Source of the DNA: Gymnopus androsaceus JB14
Lineage: Eukaryota; Basidiomycota; Agaricomycetes; Agaricales; Omphalotaceae
NCBI GenBank assembly: GCA_009733575.1
Contig: ML769936.1
Span: forward strand, 1 to 32,238
Direction of reading: 5' to 3'
DNA: 32,238 nucleotides
Shown here: positions 20,780 through 30,701 of the stretch, piece after piece
Layout of the letters: the number at the start of each line of letters is the position of its first letter
How positions within the stretch are numbered: position 1 is the first letter of the stretch
Program-made: the position numbers and the translations under genes
The notes under the pieces: model-generated
What the model was told of the DNA's origin: nothing
Seen by the model: the letters and a program-made list of their open reading frames with translations, nothing else
The model's database searches: none

Positions 20780-22488
20780 CTAGTCCACACTCACAGGCAT
20801 CCTGGACTCCGAAACCTGAATTGAGCCATCCTCAAAGTCCGAAACGACAATTGGCACTACCGGTTCAAGATTCTCGCGCCACGACGCAATATGCTTTGCT
20901 GCCTGCTTGGAGAGGGAAACACTGACAGGCCTAGTATTCTTTGGTCCTTCGATGGAGACGGACACATCTGAATCGGATAGCATATCATCCTCTTCAGAAG
21001 AGGTTGAAGCCAAGTCTGAGTAAGGGTCGTCGCCGTTATCAGCAGCTGCATCTGCAGCGATTATTGCAGCGACGCGAGGAGACGTAACGAAGCTGCCGAC
21101 ATGAGGATATTCAGATGCCCACCGAGAGGGTAATTTGAAGACACCACAAAAATTTTCATGAATGGGGGGTGAACGAGGTATCGCAAAGTCGCTGTGCATG
21201 ACGGAGTGGAAAGGATAGCAGTCTAGGGTGAACAGCGGAAGGTGGTCATACGGGTAGTCGAATCGCTGAAAAGTACCGGAGCTGGAGTCGAAAGCAAAGG
21301 GTGGAATTATATTTTTCAGTTGCGATCCAGGAACAAGCCGGTACTGTTAGGGTTGATCAGGAAGAACCTACAAGACATGAGTAAGAATTTGGCAAAACGC
21401 CGCGCGACTTGATTGGACACACCTCGAAGCACCGCCGTCTCTCGAAAACAGAGTGTTTTTGATTATACAGAGTGAGCTCCAGCATGGTATCAATGACTTC
21501 CTTAGTAGGAATCAGAGCCAACGCTCTGCCAGATAGAAGGCGTTCAATATCACCGCACACTATGAGATATTGTGAGAAGAGATTCAATAACCGAGAGGAG
21601 TGGGGTCACCTGAGACGCGGTTGAGGTGAGAATCAATGTCAATCTCGCCGGGTTCAAGGCCCCACCAGTATTCGCGAGCGCGGAACTAGGCACACTGCCA
21701 ATAATTATGCTTCAGCCATACTGAAGCATTGTGCAAAATAAAATATTCCGATACATATGCGAAATGTATTTCTTCAGACAAGTATAGAAAATACATATTT
21801 CAACGGACTAATGAAGGAGTTAGATTCCAGCCTTGTGAATTTAGAGCTTTATACAGATGTACAAAAGCAAAGATTTCATTCAGACTCAGAAAACAATAGT
21901 TTCAATTTGGACTTGAAAGTCCTGCTTTCACAATTAGAGTGAAAGTAATTGTTTCAAAGAACAATTCAATTTCGGACTGAAAGATTGCCTTTCGCTGTCC
22001 GCTTTGGCAGCGGCCCGGGACGGGCCGAGAATTGAAGTATTGTCTTTCGGGAACCAGCTGAAAGGGTTGTCCAAAACAGATACGTTCATTCTTGTGATAA
22101 AATAAATGAATTCAATTTGCATTGAAATCATTGTTTTCAGAGCTCAATTGAAAGGCGTTGTTTTGGAAGTCTGTCTAAAATTCAGAATTCCAAGGGCCGA
22201 AATGTAATTCCTTCGCAAGTCCAGGGAAATATTTATTTTATACACTTGTCCGACAAATTATATTTCATCTAGGTACTGAAATACTTCATTTCCGATTATG
22301 CTTCAGTCAGACTGAAGCATAATCTTTGGCGGTGTGAGGTTGCAAGATGTAAGTCATCGGGACAACTTGAAATTTGACGGAGAACATACCCCTCCTATTT
22401 GTTTGAACAGGTAAAATTCCTTCACTGGCTCCAGGCTTCCAACTGCTGAGATTGACGTGATCGAGGTAATTGAGAATGGGGATGACAT
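20780..22488 (-). pseudogene. Inverted second copy of the unknown-function gene, inactivated
   Basis: Same exon pattern as 17774-18781, on the minus strand: exons 22488-22390, 21685-21610, 21559-21423 and 21367-20780. Exons 2 and 3 have exactly the same lengths as in the partner (76 and 137 nt). Conserved pieces include YWWGLEPGEIDIDSHLNRV, TMLELTLYNQKHSVFERRR and the acidic tail. The tail keeps the ancestral frame (SVSLSKQAAKHIASWRE...RMPVSVD), ending at 20780. Exon 4 has a TAA at 21349-21347 where the partner codes Tyr (QDYQYR against QP*QYR). Intron 1 (22389-21686) has grown from about 56 to 704 nt through a CACTA-like insertion two bases from its acceptor. A 244-bp MITE lies 66 bp upstream of the ATG. 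The nonsense codon alone would remove about the C-terminal two thirds. Confidence 0.85.
21691..22336. mobile_element. 646-bp non-autonomous CACTA-like (EnSpm) DNA element
   Basis: The ends are inverted: CACACTGCCAA on the left and, on the complementary strand, CACACCGCCAA on the right. They continue as an imperfect 39-bp terminal inverted repeat with about six mismatches. Each terminal repeat holds its own palindrome (ATGCTTCAG...ACTGAAGCAT). The flanks are AGG (21688-21690) and AGG (22337-22339), a 3-bp target duplication. The paralog at 17919-17925 has a single CCT (AGG on the other strand) at the equivalent place, so it acts as an empty site. The interior has many CTGAAAG/CTTTCA-type short repeats, as in CACTA subterminal regions, and no transposase. 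Confidence 0.85.
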
Positions 22489-22554
22489 TAGAGAGGCGAA
22501 AGAAGAAGTAACAAAGACAAGACGCGAAGAAGCTTTTAAATAAGCGCGCAGATA

Positions 22555-22798
22555 CAGTGACGGCAACTATTGATGCACACCCCCAAATCGGGAAGGTGGG
22601 CGCTTAAGTGTTGTTCCTCATCGTACTGCCCAGAGAAATCATGATTTTTGAGTGTATTAGTACTCCACAATGCTTATTAGGTGTTGTTTTGATGCAAGGA
22701 AGTCCAATGGGCTTTTTTTCGATGAGACATGGGGGTTCAAAGTGCTTAAGCGCCCATCGGCCCGATTTGGGGGTGTGCATCAATAGTTGCCGTCACTG
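22555..22798. mobile_element. 244-bp Tc1/mariner-type MITE
   Basis: The terminal inverted repeats begin CAGTGACGGCAACTATTG and are identical for 38 bp. After five mismatched bases they match again for 11 bp (GGGCGCTTAAG), giving about 54 bp. TA dinucleotides flank both ends (22553-22554 and 22799-22800), as expected for Tc1/mariner insertion. There is no coding capacity. It sits between the divergent starts at 22488 (minus) and 22992 (plus), next to a TTTAAA box at about 22536-22541. Confidence 0.9.
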
Positions 22799-22991
22799 TA
22801 GTTATCCCACGTGCAATCAGCTGGCTTTCTCTTCAAATAAGTAGAATGGTTTTTTATTGTCCTCTATAATTGGAGATGTGCAGAAGTCAGACCCATTCTT
22901 TTCGCAATATGGAAACGGCCAAAGCAACGGGCCCAAGCACCTTATAAGTGAGTTCCAAATGTTTTCTTCGGTAATAAACCTCAAACCCACC

Positions 22992-24586
22992 ATGTCTGAA
23001 GATATTCCTCCCTCTCATAGTCAAAGTTTCCAAGGCCCATCCACCTCCAGCAACAATGACGATGGTGACTGGGACTCAGATCTTACTCAATCCAGTCATT
23101 CATCTGCCCACAGAGAAGACGTTGACGAGGACTTTCCTAGTCTGACAGACTCAAATGATGAGGATGATTCGAGCTATAATCCTTTCACTACGACATTCTC
23201 GCTCAAGCTAAAAACACCAGCTCGGAATATTGTTTGGCGAGAATCAGTTAGCAAGAAGACGAAAGAAAGGGTTTTTGCTGCTGCTCCAGCTGGAGATCGT
23301 TGTCTCATTACTCTTGTCAAATTTCCAGCACCTCCAAAGGAGGAGAAGTTTCCTTCAGACATAGCCCTATGTCATGCCATCGAGAAAGCGCTGGCTGCGC
23401 AGAAACACCAATCTTTGGTGAGGACAATTTCTCTCTCTAACTTGACCACCGTTTGACAATTTTTTAGCTCCGAACAGCAGAATGGCACTTTGGCATGAAA
23501 GCAGCAACGTTCAATCTTAATTCACGATGGAACATTATTTTGTGTACATTGGAGATGGTTCTGCTTACTCTCTCTCACATATTTATCTTCTTTCAGTGCG
23601 TCTTGACATCCATCCCTGGTTTGATAACATGGGATTTGTCTTTATTCCTGTCGATACCGAAGTTTTGGAGAAAATGCTGGAAGTGGCCACCCACAACGCC
23701 GGATGTATCAAAGCAGATGCTCGCATAAGCTACAATCATTTCAAGGTGTGTCTATGGTGTATGCATACCTGTACGAAGCAGAGTGTGTAATTGTTTATTT
23801 AGGAGCTTAGACGTCGCACCTATCGCTATCGTCTGGTTAAACTCCATATGGATCCTAGTCAATCCATTCCCCGCCAACAGCTTCTACCTGATGGGACCGA
23901 CAAGCCCGAAACCAGACCCGAGTGGCATGACTATCCTTATGAGGATGATGCAATACAAAATCTCAGAAGTCATCTCAATCCTTTCTATGCCCTTTATGAT
24001 GCTCGCTATCAGGTTAACCAAGCTATTAAACGAAAGTACATTAGTCGCGATGAATTCTGGGAGCGGGATGATGTCCATCCCCTGTTCTATGCGCTCCAGC
24101 TGGTTGAGCAAATCACGCAATACTGGTTTGACCCAAATACAGTACCCAACTTGGAGTTTTTGGGAATCGACAGCCCCAGCCCATCGCCTAGCAAATTGAG
24201 TGTTTCGGATAATCTAGAGTTATTTGCAGAAGGTAAGCATCTATTATCTTCTTGATGTTCCCATCTCAATTTCCGTTGCAGGTCTGCCCGGTCCTAGTGC
24301 TCCTCCTCGTACTATGGGGGGTTTGACACAATCATCCACACGATCTCAATCCAGTAACTCGTCTGCAATGTTGACTGGGGGCTTGGAAGATGTGTTCTCA
24401 AACCGTCAGCCAGTTGCATCGTCATCCCGTCCTCCAAAGAAGCCGAAAATTAGCGCAGGTGCAGAAATTACCTCAGTAAATGAGAGGGGGGAGAGAAAGG
24501 CGAGAGCGGTCAAAACTCCAAGTGATGCAGGCACGAAGCGAACACTTCAGCAGGCTGGACTGACTCACAAGTCCGTAGGAAACTAA
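22992..24586 (+). pseudogene. Four-exon gene of unknown function with one frame break (about 479 aa)
   Basis: Exons 22992-23417, 23468-23745, 23803-24232 and 24282-24586 are joined by good 49-57 nt introns. The N-terminus is acidic and Ser-rich (NNDDGDWDSD, DSNDEDDSSYNPF). It is followed by SKKTKERVFAAAPAGDRCLI, then by a folded-looking middle (FVYIGDGSAYSL, SHIYLLSVRLDIHPWFDNMG, SHLNPFYALYDARYQVN) and a basic Ser/Pro tail. All exons agree in frame except within exon 2. There the frame from the first intron (EWHFGMKAATFNLNSR) and the frame of FVYIGDG differ by one base around 23515-23527, and the second frame has a TAA just upstream. Either one base has been lost, or a shorter protein starts at the ATG at 23527. 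I do not recognise the family. A sequencing error is also possible. Confidence 0.55.
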
Positions 24587-24753
24587 TTACTTGCAGTCAA
24601 TGCTGTAAGCACAGAATTCTAACGAAGTATTCAAGTTCATTGTTCAACATTCGATGGGGATTTAACACGAAGCCAAATCGAATAGATTGTGAGAGTCAAT
24701 CCAATACATTCTGGATGCGATATAATAGATCGTTACAGTAGTAAAATACTCAT

Positions 24754-24798
24754 TTGCCACAGAGGTGATCGCGCGATCGCCTCCTGGTCCGTAAATAG
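24754..24798 (+). repeat. 45-bp dispersed repeat with near-perfect 22-bp palindrome, copy 2
   Basis: Same 45 bp as 17386-17430, same orientation, four differences. The palindromic core here is GAGGTGATCGCGCGATCGCC plus TC, again with one mismatched pair. It lies about 170 bp after the end of the preceding gene, in otherwise featureless DNA. Confidence 0.75.
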
Positions 24799-27180
24799 TG
24801 TTTGACAAGGATTTTTTTGACATATTCAGAGACCTTGCCTCCTAAAGCCTATAGAATCCTGAGCGTAAACTTCCTATTACCGTCGTAACTGCCCTCTGCA
24901 ATATTGGTCTCTAGAATGGCGCTAAGCACCGAAGCGGAGGCTAGAATCATCCTGTTTAATCCCGACTCCAGAGTAGAGTCGTTACCAGTGGAGAGAAATA
25001 TTGGTTGCCCAAGGATCGTGATTCTGGAGGAATTGAATCCAGTCCAGACAGCGTTACAATCTCGATGGATGATCCCAGAAGGACACGCGGGCGAAGGTGA
25101 CTAGGGCTTAAGTGACCTGTCGCTTGCTTGGCGGTTGGACTCTGCGTCCATAGACGCAATTGGAGGTCCGGGAACCGTGAGGATGCTGGGAGAGAGGAAT
25201 AGGATGAATAGGAGTCGGAAGGGCCTATGATGATGGAACTAGAGGACAAAGATGTATGTCTGCTAGCCTTGGGTCATTCACTGAAAATCTGAATTGACCG
25301 CAGCTTTTATTGCACCCAACGATGGCAGGCCTTTGAGGTACGTCAACGGCGACATCGGATCCTGACGTGTGGAGGAAGAGGAGGACCGCCTATGGAGTGA
25401 CAGAACTTCCTGGTCCGTGTCAATACCGCCAGAACTTTCCAGATTTCTGCCGCTTGGACCAGATATACGAGGCACTTGGGAATCGCCTAACTCCCATCGT
25501 AAACCTAATTATCATGCGACGAAGAGACTCCCGCTTCTCATCTGCGACCTTACTGCGATACCCTCTGCGTACGATCATCTGAGCAAAATCTCAGATGTCA
25601 AACTTGATCCTTTCATCTACAGGATTCCCGGCTTGTTCCAAAACAGCTTGGACCAACTTGTCCACCAATTCCTCCCCCCTCCCCGCGGCTGTCTATCGGG
25701 AACATCCACATCTACATCGCCGTCGTCACCTTCATCGGAATCGGAATCGTTGCCGTTAGTTCTGTACCTAATACCTCAGGAGGGTACGACTTTGCCGGAA
25801 ACGGAGCATTACCATACTCGGGACCGGTATTATAGTAGGGTTGAGTGTCCAGAGTGTGTGTTGGAAGGAGAAGAAGAAGCCAAAGAAGGAGGCAAAGGAG
25901 GTGGAGAGGTTTGGTCTGGGCACAGAAGGACCAACGTCGCTGGTCGACTCTCTCCCAACGACAAACAACCTCATTGCCGAAGCAAGAGCTTGTCCCTAAC
26001 GTCAGGCGAAAGATACTGACATGTGGTAAGAGAGCAAGTCTGCAGCGACGACAAGCTTTGGGGAGACCTTGAGTGACCCAGTCTAACTTTTCATCTCACT
26101 CATACAATACACCCTTAGTTGAACGGGAGAAAGATTTCGGATAAATTCATTGCCGTATGCTTTCAAAGGTGAATGTGAGCGAAATGAATCCATTTAGAAT
26201 TCAGAAAAGGCTCACAGCTTCCCTATTTCGAATACCATGCGTTGGACTCTATCCATGGCATTCTTTCCTAATGCCCATTCTCCACATGACTTTGGGTCTG
26301 GCACTCATAGCCCAAAGGTTGTCGGGTGACGGGGTTCCTTCAACGCTGCCGTTCAGAGGCGGCATAAATTCGTGAACGGAGTACGAGCACCGGGAAGATG
26401 ATGATGACGAAGAGCAGGGTAAAACCCTAAATCAGTACGAATTCTAATGGCCAATTAGTTCAGTAGGAACTAGACGTGAAAATGAATGAATGTACATGAT
26501 TCCCTCCTCATCCTCAGAGCAACAATGTGCCTCATACTCTGCTTGCAAACAAATGTGCCCTTCCATCTTGTTCGCTTATCAAAGTTAGGAGAGACAAGGT
26601 TGAGATCCAGAGCTGAAAGGCGTAGAATATCCTGTGTTCTCGAATTTTGGAGACGATAATGACGGTTCAGGAAGAGGCGCGCCCAGTGAGTGCTATGCCT
26701 AAACATGTTGACTCCGAGCATAGTTTCAGGACAGGACGGCGACTATCCCTTAACGGAGCGAGGTCCCATGAAACACGAGATATGTGATGTGGGTCAAGTG
26801 AGGTATTAGATGGAATTAAAATTTGGAGCTGCGCGCAAGCAAACGACTGCCACTGCTGTTGCACGTTGTCCTTTGAACCTAAGCCTTACAGTGACGCCCT
26901 ATAGGGTCTGGGGATTACCAGAAGGCGTTGGCTGGCAAAAGGCAACCGGAAACTCAGCTAGAACTAGAAGATATCTGAAAAATGGTCGAGCATTGCTGGG
27001 CAGGAATGGGCAATACGGAAGAGGGAACTCGATTTTACGGTCAACAAGTCCTGGGCGAATAAAAGTCGGACAGAACGACGGAGGCGATGATATCGTTGCC
27101 AGCTAATCGTCGCTAAAGGTGAAGCAGTTTTATGCCCGGTCAGGTGATCTCTACGCGCTTCAACTAGTACTACTTCTACA
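24799..27180. other. 2.4-kb stretch without a recognised gene
   Basis: Several short open frames occur (24916-25104, 25369-26019, 26810-27106), but none reads like a known family. The longest is listed separately. Possible splice signals near 25338 (GAG|GTACGT) follow a plausible piece reading ELTAAFIAPNDGRPL, which hints at a degraded gene. A small direct duplication, or any terminal repeat that would mark a transposon, was not found. Confidence 0.35.
25369..26019 (+). CDS. Unrecognised open frame, 216 codons
   Basis: The longest open stretch in this interval. It has no ATG near its beginning and a stop just upstream (25363), so if real it is an exon with an upstream acceptor. It has an aromatic and Pro-rich first half (IPPELSRFLPLGPDIRGTW), a Ser-rich middle, a Cys pair in VECPECVLEGEEE and a Gly/Glu/Lys-rich end. 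There is no motif I can assign. It may be chance. Confidence 0.2.
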   Translation: MEEEEDRLWSDRTSWSVSIPPELSRFLPLGPDIRGTWESPNSHRKPNYHATKRLPLLICDLTAIPSAYDHLSKISDVKLDPFIYRIPGLFQNSLDQLVHQFLPPPRGCLSGTSTSTSPSSPSSESESLPLVLYLIPQEGTTLPETEHYHTRDRYYSRVECPECVLEGEEEAKEGGKGGGEVWSGHRRTNVAGRLSPNDKQPHCRSKSLSLTSGERY

Positions 27181-29388
27181 ATGTCCGCGCCAGTGCGAGG
27201 GCCAGTGCCTCCTGCGACATTCTATTCCCCGCGCCCTGCTACTCCAGAGCCCTTGTCAGCCTCTAATCCAGATACACCTACTCACAATCGACTGGCAACA
27301 GCAATGCCTTTCTCTTCAATGGTTACTTCGTTGAAACTGCGTTCGTAGAAGCTGCCAAGGAAGTGAAGGGAAAGTTCACGTTTGTCTCTCCGAAAAACTT
27401 TCTGGATAAACATCTGCCCGACCATCCTGACAGAATGCCAACTCCCTCGCGCGCCGCTTTCCGGAAAGTAGCCTAGAATAAACAGGAGACGAGCATGTAT
27501 GAACCTCTGGTGTGTTTGTTTTACTACGTATCATGAATCCCATCCTAACCTGAACAGATAGAAGCTTTGAACCCTTTCCTCAGCGAAGGTTGGGAATTGG
27601 TTAATACCTCCAATTTGCCAGACCCCGAATCTGGTTTTTTTAACAATCACAAAATCAAACCCAACATTACCGTTTACTCGAATAGGAAGCCATCTAACGA
27701 TAACCTTTGTCGCTCATGCAACATGGAGACCTTCATCGAAGTCAAGGTTGACGCGGATTGCGATGGCTTTGATCTCGATATAGACGGGTTGGAAAAGAAT
27801 ACTGGCCTTGCGCGCGACACTCGTGGACAGCTTGTTACCTACTTCAACGCTATGCAAGCATCGCAATACCGTACTCATGGTTTTGGCGTCCTCCTTTTCG
27901 GGCGACAATGCAGGCTTTTACGCCATACCCGCAGTGGTATTGAAGTTACGACGCCATTCTCTTACGTGAGCACCAATCATCCACACCTCCAAAACTTCTT
28001 CTGGCAACTGTCACATGCTTCTCCCGCTTTGCGTGGCATTGACGATACCTTTGAGGCTGCCGTCAATCACCAGGCTAGCGATCTGCTCAAAGCTCGAGGA
28101 CAACCACTCTGGAGAGTCCGCATCGGAGACCGCTACTTCTTTGTCTCTACACCATTTACTCGTAACCATCATTATCTTGTTGGTCGTGGTACATGCTGCC
28201 TTGTCACGGTTGATTGTCTTACGATGGAACTGTGTATATTGAAGGATACATGGCGAGTTGCAGGGTATCACCGCGAAGGTGAAGTGTACCACGGAAAATC
28301 TGTCAGAAACATTGCGGAAATCCTCGCTGAGGGCGACGTTGCCGGCTCATCACATTCTTGCGGTTCTTTTGACTCAAACTGGGAAGTACCTAGTGGCAGT
28401 ACGATTTGTGAACACATCCACTACCGTATTGTCCTCGATGTCGTCGGGGAGCCTCTCTCTGCTTTCAAGTCTACTTGGGAACTGAATAAAATGATGCTGA
28501 ATGCGGTCGAATGTTTGTTACCCTTTTCTCTGTAGTGAACATCTCTCATGTTTCCCATGGTAGCCCACCATGATGCTGTTATCAAAGCTGGAGTTCATCA
28601 TCGTGATGTTTCAGGGGGAAATATCATAATAGTCCGGAGACACGCTCCTCCCGTGGGCTATCTCATCGACTGGGAACTGTCCAAGTATGACAAAGACGAC
28701 GGACAGAGAGTATACGAGAAAACAGTATGTACTCATCTTCACATATTTTTCATACCTAATCCCTCAGCAGGGCACCCTTCAATTTATGGCAGCGCGACTT
28801 CTGAGTCGTGATCCTGTGGCCCGAACTGTTGGAGATGACTTGGAGTCGTTCATGCTGGTGTATCTGTGGATTGCAGTGCTCTATGCTTCGAATGATATGA
28901 GTGCAATTCAACGAGGTCAAGCGCTGGAGATGTTTGACTCTCGAAATCCTGTTTTCAGAAAATTGTGTATATCTAGTGGCCACTTAACACCTTACAATTA
29001 CCACCTGCGTTCCACCTTCCTAGAGGACGTTCTCATGCCACTGATGTATGACTTCAGCTTCCGCTACTCCGCACCACTACCACCGAAGGGGAAAGGTCGA
29101 CCCGAGGAGCACAAGCAGAATGCGCAGAAAGTCGAAACGCATGCTTTCATGCTTCAGACTCTGGAGGAATGTTTGAAGAACGAAGAGTGGAAGGCGATTG
29201 CAGACCCTGCGGAGGAGCAGAAGTGGACTGCACCATTGCTCAGGGATAGTAGGAGGAAGCGCAAGTCGGACTGCACAGAATATGACGATGTATTCGCTAA
29301 ACGAAAGAAGCATCGGAGAGAGAAAGGACCGATTCAGGAGCGCTCTGAGCCTGTGGAAGATGAGATTTACTCGGACAAGGAGGAATGA
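27181..29388 (+). pseudogene. FunK1-type fungal protein kinase, lesions only in exon 1 (second copy)
   Basis: Near-complete FunK1 gene, exons 27181-27509, 27558-28512, 28564-28724 and 28771-29388, introns 46-51 nt. It starts MSAPVRGPVPPATFYSPRP, typical of the family. The N-terminal domain has FNGYFVETAF, FTFVSPKNFL, GFFNNHKIKPNITVY, METFIEVK and RGQLVTYFNAMQASQYRTH; the ExK and Gln positions recall PD-(D/E)xK folds (inference). The kinase part has LLFGRQCRLLRHTRSG, FTRNHHYLVGRGT, LKDTWRVAGYH, VHHRDVSGGNIII (HRD 28599-28607), YLIDWELSK (DWE for DFG, 28668-28676) and GDDLESFMLVYLW. It ends in a basic nuclear-signal-like tail (RKRKSD, AKRKKHRRE). Exon 1 has a frame change near 27303 and a TAG near 27474; exons 2-4 are clean. 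An upstream or alternative start could bypass exon 1, but the loss would be about 110 residues. Confidence 0.9.
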
Positions 29389-29492
29389 TGTATATTGTAC
29401 TATTTTTCTGTAAAGAATGTTACCTTGAGTTTTTTATGCCCGCATATGTACAAACTTGGTGTGAAAGTGTTATTGTACTACATACGTATATA

Positions 29493-29978
29493 CTACTGAT
29501 CCTGATTTTCATACGCCAGCTTCCTCAACTGGTCACAAATTTCTTCGCTCAAGACAGGCCCTTGGAGTACTTGAATAAATACTCCGTCATTGAGGGAGTA
29601 AATGGTTGCCTGTCCCTGTTCCACCTGTCCGACGAACATATCCGGCAAACTACCATCCTGCCGAAGAACAAATGCCTGATAATCGGCTGCCCAACCAAGA
29701 TAACGAGTAAGCTGAACTGAAGTTTGGGCAGCATCAGCGTCATCTCTCTTTAACTCCCATATTAAAAGCGCGCGGTCATCATATAAACTGGCTGTAGCTT
29801 TCACAACAACGAAGTCAGGGAGATCATCATCGTTGCGGACTTCGACTTCTCTATTGTAGGAATTAATAGAACGCGGGGTACCATCGGTTGTAGATTCAGA
29901 AACAGCCGTTCGAAGCCGTGGTATGGGCTTGACCATAAAAGACTGGCAGATTGGGAAGATGCAGGTCAGAAAGGCCAT
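29493..29978 (-). CDS. Small PD-(D/E)xK nuclease-like protein
   Basis: A 161-codon frame ending at TGA 29493. It shows the order expected of the PD-(D/E)xK phosphodiesterase fold: LPDF (residues 53-56), then LLIWELKRDD (E75-x-K77) on a likely beta strand, then QTSVQLTRYLGW (Gln in the following helix). This layout is common in small uncharacterised Agaricomycete proteins, where the piece before it reads like QSFMVKPIPR. The true N-terminus may lie further up. An ATG at 30085 opens MQSQTISDSFPLWLKGRL and continues to YEASFGGATWPF, which fits the family, but its frame differs by one base at about 29985. So this is either a gene with a frame lesion or one starting at 29978. It is convergent with the FunK1 gene, with 104 bp between the stops. 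Nuclease activity is inferred only. Confidence 0.6.
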   Translation of the reverse strand: MAFLTCIFPICQSFMVKPIPRLRTAVSESTTDGTPRSINSYNREVEVRNDDDLPDFVVVKATASLYDDRALLIWELKRDDADAAQTSVQLTRYLGWAADYQAFVLRQDGSLPDMFVGQVEQGQATIYSLNDGVFIQVLQGPVLSEEICDQLRKLAYENQDQ

Positions 29979-30085
29979 GTGGCCCCTCCAAAGGAGGCTT
30001 CATAATGTGCTCCCTCAAGTGCCAAATTTATGAGTCTGCCTTTCAGCCATAACGGAAAGGAGTCCGAGATTGTTTGGGACTGCAT

Positions 30086-30701
30086 GACTTAGTCCTACGA
30101 ATGGATGGATGTTTCAAAAGACCGAAAATCTTTTTACTATAATGCCAGATCAGAGAGTAGACAATCATGTATGGGAGGGCTCTAGAGAGAAACATTAGTA
30201 ACTTGATGGTGGCTGCATACTCTAGAGGTGGTATACAGGTTCAGAGAGAATTACACGTACCACAGACTGTGAGACTGAGAGTTATGGGGAAGGCAATCGA
30301 TAAGCGCTCAACAGTTGTTCCGAGCGGGCGTGAAAGTCGGCATTACGCCAATTATGATAGATGCTTATATAGTACATCTTATTCCCCGACTCTCACTCAT
30401 CTGGATCGACATACTCAATAATTCTCTCTGAACTCGAGCTTTTGAACCAGCGTCAATTAGACGTTCCGGTCTTGGTTATCCCGCGTGTCTATAGACATAG
30501 TGAGTGTTTGCCCACCCACGGCCAAGCCCTCAGCCCAACCTCGTCGACTATCCTTCTCCTTATTGATTAGTATCCCTATCTACGCTCTAATTCACTTAGA
30601 TTATCGTCTTGCCAAGCCCTTCAATCCTCTCTACCCTAACGTACAGTGAAGGTAAGCGATAATACGCCTGCAATGTTGGTTGACACACAACTTGGCAATA
30701 G
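30086..30701. other. Gene-poor interval
   Basis: No gene supported with confidence. Near 30655 there is a GAAG|GTAAGC donor, and TTGGCAATAG closes at 30701, just before the next ATG. A 5' leader intron for the downstream gene is therefore likely (about 30653-30701). Confidence 0.35.

Noticed and set aside
17386..24798. The two 45-bp palindromic repeats as terminal repeats of one large transposon
   Set aside because: They are in direct, not inverted, orientation, lack target duplications and enclose unrelated genes; more likely independent sites.
30167..30421. 84-codon plus-strand frame
   Set aside because: No homology cue, no promoter or splice signals, and it lies in otherwise stop-rich DNA; consistent with chance.
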